DNA from: Beijerinckiaceae bacterium
GTDB lineage: Bacteria > Pseudomonadota > Alphaproteobacteria > Rhizobiales > Beijerinckiaceae
Assembly: GCA_027531565.1 (NCBI GenBank)
Contig: JAPZSB010000002.1
Span: forward strand, 657,251 to 721,250
Length of the DNA: 64,000 nucleotides
Direction: 5' to 3'
Positions 45,163-53,535 of this stretch are shown piece by piece. The first letter of the stretch is position 1; every line of letters begins with the position of its first letter. Position numbers and translations under genes: made by a program. The notes below the pieces were generated by a model. That model worked only from the letters and a program-made list of their open reading frames with translations, searched no databases and had not been told where the DNA came from.

Positions 45163-45199
45163 GGAATATCCTTATTCCAAAATCTTTGTTTGGAATATC
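45163..45199. promoter_or_regulatory. GGAATATC repeats before the sulfonate-type operon
   Basis: GGAATA-N4-TATTCC (45163-45178) is a palindrome, and GGAATATC recurs at 45192-45199, 29 bases from its first copy (about three helical turns). The spacing fits two regulator dimers on one DNA face, 45-80 bases before the binding-protein gene. Confidence 0.4.
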
Positions 45200-45243
45200 G
45201 GAACGATCCGTATGTTTTGCCGTACGACATGGAGGTTCCACCG

Positions 45244-46215
45244 ATGATTTCCCGCCGCGCTTTCCCGCTTCTCGCTGCTGCCGCTTTCGGCCTCGCGCTG
45301 GCTCCTGCCGTTGCGGCCGAGCCGCCCAAGGAGATCCGGATCGACTGGGCGACCTACAACCCGGTTTCGCTGGCGCTGAAGGAACAGAAGCTGCTCGAGA
45401 AGGAATTCGAGAAGGACGGCATCACGATCCGCTGGGTCCAGTCGGCCGGGTCGAACAAGGCGCTGGAATTCCTCAATGCGGGGTCCCTCGATTTCGGCTC
45501 GACCGCTGGTGCCGCCGCGCTGATCGGCAAGATCAACGGCAACCCGATCAAGTCGATCTATGTCTATTCGCAGCCGGAATGGACGGCCCTGCTGACCCGC
45601 GAAGGCACGGGCATCACGAAAGTCGGCGATCTCAAGGGCAAGCGCGTCGCCGCCACCCGCGGCACCGATCCGCATATCTTCCTCGTCCGGGCGCTGCAGG
45701 AAGCCGGCCTGACCGAGAAGGACATCACGCTCGTCCTGCTCCAGCATGCCGATGGCCGCACGGCGCTGGCCCGCAAGGATGTCGATGCCTGGGCGGGTCT
45801 CGACCCGATGATGGCGGCGGCCGAACTCGAGGACAAGGCGACCATCTTCTTCCGCAAGAAGGAGGCGAACACCTGGGGCATCCTCAATGTCCGCGAGGCC
45901 TTTGCGAAGGATCACCCGGCCCTGGTCCGCCGCGTGCTCGCCACCTACGAGAAGGCGCGGGCCTGGTCGCAGGCCAATCCGGACCAGGTGAAGGCCTATC
46001 TCGTTGCCGCCACCAGGCTGCCGGAAGCCGTGATCGCGAAGCAGCTCTCGGAGCGGACCGATCTCAGCCATTCGAAGATCGGCGCCGCGCAGATCGATGC
46101 CATCACCGAGGCGGGCCTTGCGCTCCAGAAGGCGGGCGTGATCAAGCCGGATGTCAACGTCAAGGCCGTGGTTGCCGATCTCGTCGATGGCAGCCTTCTG
46201 GCCGCCACGCACTGA
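45244..46215 (+). CDS. Aliphatic sulfonate/taurine-type ABC transporter binding protein
   Basis: A 323-residue periplasmic binding protein of the SsuA/TauA/NitT group, which captures sulfonates, taurine or nitrate-like anions. The signal peptide is about 1-28. The core has IRIDWATYNPVSLALKEQ, ALEFLNAGSLDFGSTAGAAAL and GDLKGKRVAATRGTDPH, all typical of SsuA. GGAGG is eight bases before the ATG. It is the first gene of a five-gene cluster (binding protein, permease, ATPase, OsmC, YbaK). No desulfonase gene is adjacent, so the ligand is an inference from the family. Confidence 0.9.
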   Translation: MISRRAFPLLAAAAFGLALAPAVAAEPPKEIRIDWATYNPVSLALKEQKLLEKEFEKDGITIRWVQSAGSNKALEFLNAGSLDFGSTAGAAALIGKINGNPIKSIYVYSQPEWTALLTREGTGITKVGDLKGKRVAATRGTDPHIFLVRALQEAGLTEKDITLVLLQHADGRTALARKDVDAWAGLDPMMAAAELEDKATIFFRKKEANTWGILNVREAFAKDHPALVRRVLATYEKARAWSQANPDQVKAYLVAATRLPEAVIAKQLSERTDLSHSKIGAAQIDAITEAGLALQKAGVIKPDVNVKAVVADLVDGSLLAATH

Positions 46216-46236
46216 ATGCTCCATATCGACGGGATG

Positions 46237-46259
46237 ACGCGGCCCCTTCCGGGCCGCGT
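46237..46259 (+). terminator. Hairpin between binding-protein and permease genes
   Basis: ACGCGGCCC and GGGCCGCGT form a perfect nine-base stem with a CTTCC loop, followed by TGTTCT. As an intra-operon hairpin it could lower permease and ATPase expression relative to the binding protein. Confidence 0.65.
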
Positions 46260-46291
46260 TGTTCTGTGACAGGGCGAGGGCAGGGGGGCCC

Positions 46292-47131
46292 ATGAGCAAT
46301 CTCGAACTCAGCACGTCGGAAGCACCTGCGCGTGATCCCGCCGATCGGCCCAGAGCCGCCCGGTTCCGGCACCTGCCGGACGGGCTGGGTCTGGTCCTGC
46401 CTTTGGTGCTGGCCATCCTCTGGGAGGTGCTCGTCCGGCAGGGGCTGGTCAGCGGCAGGCTGCTGCCGCCGCCTTCGCGGATCGCGGCCACTCTGGTTGA
46501 ACTGGCGCAGGGTGGCGAGTTGCTCCGCCACATGCTGGCCACCTCCGCACGCGTCTTCACCGGTTTCGCGCTCGGCGTGCTGGCCGGCACGATGCTCGGG
46601 GCGCTGGGCGGCTATTCCACGCTGACGCGCAGGCTGGTCGACCCGACCCTGCAGGGCTTGCGCGCGGTTCCTTCGATCGCCTGGGTGCCGCTCTTCATCC
46701 TGTGGTTCGGGATTTTCGAGGCCTCCAAGGTCGCCCTCATCGCGGTGGGCGTGTTCTTCCCGGTCTATCTCGGCATCATGGGCGCGATCCTCGGCATTGA
46801 TCGCAAGATCGTCGAGGTTGGCCGCGTCTTCCGCCTGCCTCCGTTCGGCCTTGTCCGGCGCATCCTGCTCCCGGCGATCCTGCCTTCCTTCGTTCTCGCC
46901 CTCCGCGGCGGGCTGGGTCTTGGCTGGATGTTCGTCGTCGCGGCCGAGTTCATGGGCGCCTCCGAGGGCCTCGGTTACCTGCTGGTGGATGGCCAGCAGC
47001 TCGGCAAGCCGGACCAGATCGTGGCGGCGATCCTGCTCTTTGCCGTGCTCGGCAAGATCACCGACGGGCTGGTCTCGGCGCTGTTCGCCCCGCTCCTGCG
47101 CTGGCAGGATGTCTATGCCGGAGGGCGCTGA
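46292..47131 (+). CDS. SsuC/TauC-type ABC transporter permease
   Basis: A 279-residue inner-membrane subunit with six hydrophobic segments after a polar leader of about 25 residues. The EAA loop that contacts the ATPase is seen in FRLPPFGLVRRILLPAILPSFVLAL, split here by its glycine. PSIAWVPLFILWFG is typical of SsuC/TauC permeases. AGGGGGG precedes the ATG. It sits between the binding protein and the ATPase gene (three bases upstream), completing an importer. Confidence 0.92.
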   Translation: MSNLELSTSEAPARDPADRPRAARFRHLPDGLGLVLPLVLAILWEVLVRQGLVSGRLLPPPSRIAATLVELAQGGELLRHMLATSARVFTGFALGVLAGTMLGALGGYSTLTRRLVDPTLQGLRAVPSIAWVPLFILWFGIFEASKVALIAVGVFFPVYLGIMGAILGIDRKIVEVGRVFRLPPFGLVRRILLPAILPSFVLALRGGLGLGWMFVVAAEFMGASEGLGYLLVDGQQLGKPDQIVAAILLFAVLGKITDGLVSALFAPLLRWQDVYAGGR

Positions 47132-47134
47132 GCC

Positions 47135-47911
47135 ATGCTGGAGATCCGCAATCTCGGCAAGACCTATCCGAATGGCGCGCATGCTCTCGGCGGCATCGAC
47201 CTCACGGTCCAGCAGGGCGAGATCGTCGCGCTGGTCGGCGGGTCCGGCTGCGGCAAGAGTACCCTGCTCCGCCTGATTTCCGGCCTCGACCAGGCCAGCC
47301 ATGGCACGGTGGAGGTGGAGGGCGAGGTGATCCGCGATCCGCATCCGCTGGTCGGCATCGTTTTCCAGGAGCCGCGCCTGCTGCCCTGGCTGAGCGTGGC
47401 GGACAATGTCGCCTTCGGTCTTGCCGCCCTGCCGCCGGCGGCGCGGCAGGCGAAGGTGGCCGAGGCGCTCGAGCGGGTCGGCCTCGGCCGCTACGGCGCG
47501 AAATGGCCACGTGAATTGTCCGGCGGGCAGAGCCAGCGCGTGGCTCTTGCGCGGGCGCTTGTCACCGAGCCGCATGTGCTGCTGCTCGACGAGCCCTTCT
47601 CCGCGCTCGATGCCTTCACCCGCGCCGACCTGCAGGACCATCTGATCACCCTGTGGGAGCGCTATCGCCCGACGCTGGTGCTGGTGACGCATGATATTGA
47701 GGAGGCGCTTGTTCTGGCGACCCGAATCGTCATCATGCAGCCCAATCCCGGGCGGATCGCCCGGAGCTTCGAGGTGGCCCTTCCCCGGCCGCGCCAACGC
47801 CATTCCGAGGCGTTCGATGCGGAAAAGCGGCGCATCCTGAAAGCGTTGAACGCAACATTGGCCGAACCGCCCGCGCGCGAGGACGGCCTCATCCAAGGTG
47901 CTGGAATATGA
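47135..47911 (+). CDS. SsuB/TauB-type ABC transporter ATPase
   Basis: A 258-residue nucleotide-binding subunit that powers the importer. Walker A is GGSGCGKST (about 36-44), the Q-loop is VFQEPRLLPWLSV, the signature is LSGGQSQRVALARAL, Walker B is VLLLDEPFSALD, and the switch His is in VTHDIEEAL. It starts three bases after the permease stop, and its stop overlaps the OsmC start as ATGA, so these genes are translationally coupled. Confidence 0.95.
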   Translation: MLEIRNLGKTYPNGAHALGGIDLTVQQGEIVALVGGSGCGKSTLLRLISGLDQASHGTVEVEGEVIRDPHPLVGIVFQEPRLLPWLSVADNVAFGLAALPPAARQAKVAEALERVGLGRYGAKWPRELSGGQSQRVALARALVTEPHVLLLDEPFSALDAFTRADLQDHLITLWERYRPTLVLVTHDIEEALVLATRIVIMQPNPGRIARSFEVALPRPRQRHSEAFDAEKRRILKALNATLAEPPAREDGLIQGAGI

Positions 47912-48432
47912 GTGTCGATGCCGAAGCCCTCCGTGCCCTCCAGGCCCCGATCAAGGCGAAATACCGCGAGGCGCCGGATGCGGCCGTGATCACGCTCAAG
48001 GCGCGTGGCACAATCGGCGAGGGCATCACCTGCAAGCTGGAAACCGGCAAGGCGATCGTCGAGGCGGGCCTCCACCCGGCTACCGGCGGCTCGGGGCTGG
48101 AACTCTGCTCCGGCGACATGCTGCTCGAGGCGCTCGTCGCCTGTGCTGGCGTGACGCTGAAGGCGGTTGCGACGGCGCTCGGCATCACGCTCGATTCGGC
48201 GGAGGTCTTTGCCGAGGGCGATCTCGATTTCCGGGGCACGCTCGGCGTTGCCAAGGATGCGCCGGTCGGGTTCCGGGCGATCCGCCTGCGCTTCGAGGTG
48301 GAGACCGAGGCCAGCGAGGAACAGCTCGCCTCGCTGCTCAAACTCACGGAACGCTATTGCGTGGTCTTCCAGACCATCAACACCAAGCCGCAGCTGGATG
48401 TGGTGCTCAACAATGCGGGCAAGGCCGCCTGA
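47908..48432 (+). CDS. OsmC family peroxiredoxin-like protein
   Basis: A 174-residue OsmC/Ohr-fold protein. The paired cysteines of the family are Cys79 in ALVACAGVTL and Cys151 in ERYCVVFQTI, so peroxide or organic hydroperoxide reduction is possible. The first half has the swapped beta-sheet with SGLELCSGDMLLEAL. It overlaps the ABC ATPase gene by four bases, which is unusual and suggests a link between sulfur-compound uptake and thiol or peroxide chemistry. That link is inference. Confidence 0.88.
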   Translation: MSVDAEALRALQAPIKAKYREAPDAAVITLKARGTIGEGITCKLETGKAIVEAGLHPATGGSGLELCSGDMLLEALVACAGVTLKAVATALGITLDSAEVFAEGDLDFRGTLGVAKDAPVGFRAIRLRFEVETEASEEQLASLLKLTERYCVVFQTINTKPQLDVVLNNAGKAA

Positions 48433-48451
48433 CGGAAAGGCTGCTCCTGCC

Positions 48452-48925
48452 ATGAAGCCCGCCACCAACCCCACCGCCCTGCGGGTGCAAGCCGTTCTCG
48501 GTCCGGACTATTCCGTGCTCGAATTCGAGGCTTCCACCCGCACCGCCGCCGATGCCGCAGCGGCAGTCGGCTGCACCGTGGCGCAGATCGCCAAGTCGCT
48601 CGTCTTCCGGGCGGCCAGCGGCGGGGCGGTGCTGGTGGTCGCATCCGGCCCGAACCGCGTTTCGGAAGCGAAGGTCGCAGCCCTTCTGGGCGAGCCGATC
48701 GGCCGGGCCGATGCCACCTTCGTGCGCGACGTGACGGGCTTCGCCATCGGCGGCATTCCGCCGGTCGGCCATGCCACGCCGCTCCTCACCCTGCTCGACG
48801 AGACCCTCGGCCGGCATGCCGAGATCTGGGCGGCGGCCGGCACACCCAATGCCGTGTTCCGCCTGACCTTCGACGATCTCGTCCGGCTGACCGGCGGCCG
48901 GGTGGCCGATATCGCCGAGGGCTGA
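48452..48925 (+). CDS. YbaK/ProX family aminoacyl-tRNA deacylase-like protein
   Basis: A 157-residue protein of the YbaK/EbsC/ProX group that clears mischarged aminoacyl-tRNAs (Cys- or Ala-tRNAPro). The catalytic Lys region is QIAKSLVFRA near residue 45, followed by VLVVASGPNRVSEAKVAALLG and the GGIPPVGH loop that shapes the pocket. It lies 19 bases after the OsmC gene. A bidirectional hairpin follows its stop. The exact tRNA substrate is not readable. Confidence 0.9.
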   Translation: MKPATNPTALRVQAVLGPDYSVLEFEASTRTAADAAAAVGCTVAQIAKSLVFRAASGGAVLVVASGPNRVSEAKVAALLGEPIGRADATFVRDVTGFAIGGIPPVGHATPLLTLLDETLGRHAEIWAAAGTPNAVFRLTFDDLVRLTGGRVADIAEG

Positions 48926-48933
48926 AACGAAGA

Positions 48934-48963
48934 ACCCCCGCGATCCGGGGAGGATGCGGGGGT
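48934..48963. terminator. Bidirectional hairpin between convergent genes
   Basis: ACCCCCGC and GCGGGGGT form a perfect eight-base stem around a 14-base loop between the YbaK gene and the convergent Bug receptor gene, a suitable shared terminator. Confidence 0.65.
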
Positions 48964-49008
48964 GATGGGCGCCGGCGGGGAGAGGTGCCGGCGCGCAATC
49001 GGGGCGTG

Positions 49009-49980
49009 TCAGTCGAGCTTGATATTCGCCTTGCCGGCCACATCCTTCCACCGCGCGGTTTCCTTGGCGATGTGATCGGCGAATTCGGCCTGCGTGGAAC
49101 CGATCGGTGTGACGCCGACCTTGGTGAGCTTTTCCATGGTTTCCGGCTCGCGCAGGATCGCCTGGATCTCCGCTGTCAGCTTGTCGGCAATGGCCTTGGG
49201 CGTGCCGGCTGGCGCGAAGATGCCATGCCAGGACGTCGCGGCGAAGCCGGGATAGAACTCGCTCATCGCGGGCATGTCCTTGGCGAAGGGAAGGCGCGCC
49301 GGGGTGGCGGTGGCGAGGGCCTTCAGCTTGCCCGCCTGGACATGCGGCCAGGCGACGGTGATGTTGTCGAAGGTCATCAGGATCTTGCCGGCCAGCAGGT
49401 CATTGGTGATCTGCCCGCTGGAGCGATAGGGCACGTGGATGATGTCCGTGCCCGAGGCGAGCTTGAACAATTCGCCCGCGAGATGGATCGAGGTGCCGGC
49501 GCCCGAGGAGGCGAAAGCATGCTTGCCCGGCTCGGATTTCAGGAAGGCCACGAGTTCGGGCACCGTGTTCGCCTTCACCTCGGGGTTGACCAGCAGGATG
49601 TTCGGCACGGAGGCCACCAGCGAGAGCGGGATGAAATCCTTCACATGGTCATAGGGCATCGCCTTGTAGACATTCGGATTGATCGAATGGGTCGAGACCG
49701 TGCCCATGCCGAGCGTGTAGCCGTCCGGCGTGGACTTCGCGACCGCCGAGACGCCGATATTGCCGCCCGCGCCGGCCTTGTTCTCGACGATGAAGGTGCC
49801 CTTGAGGCGCTGGCTCAGCCGGTCGGCGAGGATGCGCCCCAGCATGTCCGTGGTGCCGCCTGCTGCGAAGGGAACGACGATCGTGACCGTCTTCGAGGGG
49901 TAATCCGCCTGCGCATGGGCAGCGCCCGGCAGGACGGCCAGGGCCATGAGGCCGAGTAGGGCTTTCGACAGGTCTTTCAT
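49009..49980 (-). CDS. Bug/TTT family periplasmic solute-binding protein
   Basis: A 323-residue tripartite tricarboxylate receptor with signal peptide (about 1-24, ending AHAQA) and the family segments KTVTIVVPFAAGGTTDMLGRIL and FIVENKAGAGGNIG. GGAGG precedes the ATG. No tctA/tctB is nearby. It is divergent from the GntR gene and the sugar-acid enzymes, with a shared palindromic operator candidate, so it probably binds a sugar acid or related carboxylate used by that pathway. Confidence 0.92.
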   Translation of the reverse strand: MKDLSKALLGLMALAVLPGAAHAQADYPSKTVTIVVPFAAGGTTDMLGRILADRLSQRLKGTFIVENKAGAGGNIGVSAVAKSTPDGYTLGMGTVSTHSINPNVYKAMPYDHVKDFIPLSLVASVPNILLVNPEVKANTVPELVAFLKSEPGKHAFASSGAGTSIHLAGELFKLASGTDIIHVPYRSSGQITNDLLAGKILMTFDNITVAWPHVQAGKLKALATATPARLPFAKDMPAMSEFYPGFAATSWHGIFAPAGTPKAIADKLTAEIQAILREPETMEKLTKVGVTPIGSTQAEFADHIAKETARWKDVAGKANIKLD

Positions 49981-50067
49981 CCACGTTCCTCCTGGTCGGA
50001 TCCGCCGTTGAACCGGCGGTTGTGAGCTTCACCGGCGATGTCCGTACCACGCCTTGTCGGGAATTGA

Positions 50068-50085
50068 AATCTGAAATTTCAGATT
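50068..50085. promoter_or_regulatory. Perfect 18-bp palindrome in the divergent promoter region
   Basis: AATCTGAAATTTCAGATT is fully symmetric. It lies 88 bases from the Bug receptor start and 53 bases from the GntR start, where one bound dimer could control both directions. A GntR/FCD regulator encoded next to it is the natural candidate to bind. Confidence 0.75.
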
Positions 50086-50138
50086 GCAGTTCGCGGCGAA
50101 ACATGCTGTCTCTGCCGGAGCATTCCAGCGAGGCGTCC

Positions 50139-50870
50139 ATGGACAGGGGTCACCGCGAATCCACGAGCGAGCCGGCAGCCGGCATCGAGCCGGTCGATCC
50201 GCATCTCCTGCGCAGCCTGCGCGAGCATGTGCACGAGCGCCTGCGCGGGCTGATCATCGCCGGGCGGTTCCGCGAGGGCGAACGCCTGCACGAGCGCGAG
50301 CTGGCGGACCTGCTCCGGATCAGCACCACGCCGGTCAAGGATGCGCTGCGGATGCTCGAGGGAGAGGGGCTGGTGCGGATCGAGGCCCGCCGCGGTGTCT
50401 TCGTGCTGTTCGGCCCGCGCCGCGCCTACGAGATGGCGCTGGCCCGGGCTGCCGTCGAAGGCGTGATTGCCGGGATCGCGGCCCGCCGGATCGGGGCGGA
50501 GGCAGCGGCTGATCTCGCGCGGCTGGTCGAGGCGATGGAGCACGCGACCGAGCATGGCGATCTCGAGGAGATCGTGGCGCTCAACGAGCGCTTCCACGGC
50601 GCCATCTCGACCATCGCGCAGTGTGACTACCTGCAGAGCCGGCTCGACAGCCAGCGGATGTATGACCATGCGCGGCGTCTTGCCGTGCTCGGCGATCTCG
50701 AGGAACGCCGCGCCGGGTTCCGCGAGCACAGTGCCATTGCCAGGGCGATTACTGCCCGCGATGCCGAACGCGCCGAGCGGGAGATGCGCCAGCATATCCT
50801 GCGTTCGGCCCGGCACTTCCTGAACCATGTCTTTGGCACCGGACTTGAGGACCGTGACTATGTCGAGTGA
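50139..50870 (+). CDS. GntR family (FCD) transcriptional regulator
   Basis: A 243-residue regulator. The N-terminal winged helix (about 20-85) contains LREHVHERLRGLIIAGRFREG and ADLLRISTTPVKDALRMLEGEGLV split by a turn. A C-terminal FCD domain (about 95-225) with LNERFHGAISTIA and EHSAIARAI supplies the His/Asp metal and ligand site. The start is chosen for GAGG seven bases upstream; an ATG 36 bases earlier lacks a site. The stop overlaps the DHDPS gene by 11 bases, so it is the first gene of the catabolic operon it likely represses. Confidence 0.92.
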   Translation: MDRGHRESTSEPAAGIEPVDPHLLRSLREHVHERLRGLIIAGRFREGERLHERELADLLRISTTPVKDALRMLEGEGLVRIEARRGVFVLFGPRRAYEMALARAAVEGVIAGIAARRIGAEAAADLARLVEAMEHATEHGDLEEIVALNERFHGAISTIAQCDYLQSRLDSQRMYDHARRLAVLGDLEERRAGFREHSAIARAITARDAERAEREMRQHILRSARHFLNHVFGTGLEDRDYVE

Positions 50871-51777
50871 AGCGATGGTGGCTGCCCTGCGCGGCATTTC
50901 GGGCGTGCATGTCACGCCCTACACGGCGGATGGCGAGCCGGACTGGGCCGGCGTCGCGGCCGTGGTGCGCGGCATCGCGGAGGCCGGCATCCACAATATC
51001 GTCTCGGCCGGGAATACCGGCGAGTTCTATCCGATGACGATGGCGGAGATCGAGCGGAGCCATGCCGTCGCGGCGGAGGCGGCCGCCGGCAGGGCGAAGG
51101 TCACCGCCGGGATCGGCCGTTCGCTGCGCGAGGCCGTCGCGCTCGGCAAGGCGGCCGCGAAGGCGGGGTGCGATGCGGTGATGGTGCATCATCCGCTCGA
51201 TCCGTTCGCGGCGCCGCAATCCCAGGCGGATTACATCCGGGCGATCGCGGACGCCGTGCCGCTGCCGGTCGTCGCCTATATCCGCTCGGACGCGATCGGG
51301 GTGGCGGATCTCGTCCGGGTGGCGACGCATGCGAATGTGGCGGGCGTCAAGTTTGCCTCGACCAACCTGATGCTGCTGGCCGAGTGCATCCGCGCCAGCG
51401 CCGGCAGCAAGGCGGTCTGGATCTGCGGGCTGGCGGAAGGATGGGCGGCCCCGTTCCATGTGCTCGGCGCGCGCGGCTTCACCTCGGGGCTCGTGAATGT
51501 CGCGCCGGAGCGGTCCCTCGCGATCTGGTCGGCTCTGGAGGCGGGCGATTATCCGGCGGCGCGGCGGCTCGTCGATGCGATTGCCGGTTTTGAAGCGATG
51601 CGCACGAAATACGGCAACGGCGCGAATGTCACCGTGGTGAAGGAAGCGATGGGGCTGATGGGCCGCCCGGTCGGGCCGGTCCGGCTGCCGGGCCTGCCGG
51701 AGCTCAACCCGCAGGAGCGCGCGGAGCTGGCGCGCATTCTCGATGGCTGGCGCGCCCGCGCGGCCGCTGCCGAATGA
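50860..51777 (+). CDS. DHDPS/NAL family aldolase or dehydratase
   Basis: A 305-residue class I lyase of the dihydrodipicolinate synthase superfamily. The Schiff-base Lys164 is in AGVKFASTN, Tyr140 occupies the conserved proton-relay position, and the substrate-carboxylate loop reads GNTGEFYPM. In sugar-acid pathways such enzymes dehydrate 2-keto-3-deoxy acids (for example L-KDA to 2-oxoglutarate semialdehyde) or cleave them. GAGG is nine bases upstream. It overlaps gntR and lies 16 bases before the IlvD/Edd gene, so a role in that pathway is more likely than lysine synthesis. Confidence 0.88.
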   Translation: MSSEAMVAALRGISGVHVTPYTADGEPDWAGVAAVVRGIAEAGIHNIVSAGNTGEFYPMTMAEIERSHAVAAEAAAGRAKVTAGIGRSLREAVALGKAAAKAGCDAVMVHHPLDPFAAPQSQADYIRAIADAVPLPVVAYIRSDAIGVADLVRVATHANVAGVKFASTNLMLLAECIRASAGSKAVWICGLAEGWAAPFHVLGARGFTSGLVNVAPERSLAIWSALEAGDYPAARRLVDAIAGFEAMRTKYGNGANVTVVKEAMGLMGRPVGPVRLPGLPELNPQERAELARILDGWRARAAAAE

Positions 51778-51793
51778 CCGGCCGGAGGCAGGC

Positions 51794-53527
51794 ATGACCC
51801 GCAAGACACTCAAGGACCTGCGTTCGCAGCGCTGGTTCGCCCCGGATGACCTGCGTTCCTTCGGCCATCGCAGCCGCATGAACCAGATGGGCTTTGCCGA
51901 TGACGAGTTCAAAGGCCGCCCGATCATCGGGATCCTCAATACCTGGTCGGATTTCGCCCAGTGCCATGCGCATTTCAAGACCCGCGTCGAGGATGTGAAG
52001 CGCGGCGTGCTGATGGCCGGCGGGTTCCCGGTGGAATTGCCGGCGATCTCGCTCTCGGAAAGCACCGTCAAGCCGACGACGATGCTCTACCGCAACTTCC
52101 TGGCGATGGAGACGGAAGAGCTTATCCGCTCGCAGCCGGTGGATGGCGTGGTGCTGATGGGCGGTTGCGACAAGACCACGCCGGGTCTGCTGCTCGGGGC
52201 GACCAGCGCCAACGTGCCGGCGATCTTCGTGCCGGCCGGGCCGATGCTGCGCGGCAACTGGCAGGGCAAGGCGCTGGGCTCGGGTTCCGATCTCTGGAAA
52301 TACTGGGACGAGCGCCGCGCCGGCACCATCACCGACCGGGACTGGAACGAGATGCAGACCGGCATTGCCCGCTCCTACGGCGTCTGCATGACGATGGGCA
52401 CGGCGGCGACGATGACCGCCCTGGCCGATGCGATCGGGATGACGCTGCCGGGCAGTTCGAGCATCCTCGCGGCGGATGCGAACCATATCCGCATGTGCTC
52501 CGAGGCCGGCCGGCGGATCGTCGACATGGTCTGGGAGGACCTGACGCCGGCGAAGATCCAGACGGAGCAGGCCTATCGCAATGCCATCGTCGTGGCGATG
52601 GCGATGGGCTGCTCCACCAATGCCGTGATCCATGTGCTCGCCATGGCGCGGCGGGCCGGCCACAAGATCGGCCTCGCGGATTTCGATGCGACGAGCCGGC
52701 ATGTCCCGGTCATCGCCAATATCCGGCCCTCCGGCAGCACCTACCTGATGGAGGATTTCTACTTTGCCGGTGGGTTGCTGGGGCTGATGTCGCGGCTGAA
52801 GCCGATGCTGGACCTGACGCAGATCAACGTGACCGGAAAGAGCTGGGCCGAATGCCTCGAGGGAGCGCAGGTCTTCAATGACGACGTGATCCGCCCGCTC
52901 GACAACCCGATCTACAAGGAGGGGGCGCTGGCGGTGCTGAAGGGCAATCTCGCGCCGGATGGCTGCGTGATGAAGCCCTCGGCCTGCGCGCAGAAATTCC
53001 TCACGCATTCCGGGCCGGCGCTCGTCTTCGACGATTACCCTTCGCTCAAGGCGAATATCGACCGCGAGGATCTCGACGTCACCGAGGACACGATCCTCGT
53101 GCTGCGCAATGCCGGGCCGCTTGGCGGGCCGGGCATGCCGGAATGGGGCATGCTGCCGATCCCGAGGAAGCTGCTGAAACAGGGCGTGCGCGACATGGTT
53201 CGCCTCTCCGATGCCCGGATGAGCGGCACCTCCTATGGCGCCTGCATCCTCCATGTGGCGCCGGAGAGCTATGTCGGCGGGCCGCTGGCGCTGGTGAAGA
53301 CCGGGGACCGGATCAGCATCGACGTGCCGAACCGGACGATTTCGCTGGACGTGCCGGATGCGGAACTCGCCGCCCGCCGCGCCGCGCTGAAGCCGCCGCC
53401 GCCCCGCTACGAGCGCGGCTATGGCTGGATGTTCTCGCGCCATATCAAGCAGGCCGATCAGGGCTGCGATTTCGACTTCCTGGAAACCGAATTCGGCGCG
53501 CCCGTCAGCGAGCCGGTGATCTTCTGA
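51794..53527 (+). CDS. IlvD/Edd family sugar-acid dehydratase
   Basis: A 577-residue iron-sulfur dehydratase of the L-arabonate/D-xylonate type. The cluster cysteines are visible in FAQCHAHF, GGCDKTTPG and YGVCMTMGTAA. The C-terminal GCDFDFLETEFGAPVSEP is typical of the arabonate/xylonate clade and absent from IlvD. It should convert an aldonic or related sugar acid to a 2-keto-3-deoxy acid, feeding the DHDPS-family enzyme encoded just upstream. GGAGG lies seven bases before the ATG. The exact sugar acid is not readable. Confidence 0.92.
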   Translation: MTRKTLKDLRSQRWFAPDDLRSFGHRSRMNQMGFADDEFKGRPIIGILNTWSDFAQCHAHFKTRVEDVKRGVLMAGGFPVELPAISLSESTVKPTTMLYRNFLAMETEELIRSQPVDGVVLMGGCDKTTPGLLLGATSANVPAIFVPAGPMLRGNWQGKALGSGSDLWKYWDERRAGTITDRDWNEMQTGIARSYGVCMTMGTAATMTALADAIGMTLPGSSSILAADANHIRMCSEAGRRIVDMVWEDLTPAKIQTEQAYRNAIVVAMAMGCSTNAVIHVLAMARRAGHKIGLADFDATSRHVPVIANIRPSGSTYLMEDFYFAGGLLGLMSRLKPMLDLTQINVTGKSWAECLEGAQVFNDDVIRPLDNPIYKEGALAVLKGNLAPDGCVMKPSACAQKFLTHSGPALVFDDYPSLKANIDREDLDVTEDTILVLRNAGPLGGPGMPEWGMLPIPRKLLKQGVRDMVRLSDARMSGTSYGACILHVAPESYVGGPLALVKTGDRISIDVPNRTISLDVPDAELAARRAALKPPPPRYERGYGWMFSRHIKQADQGCDFDFLETEFGAPVSEPVIF

Positions 53528-53535
53528 GGCCTGCC

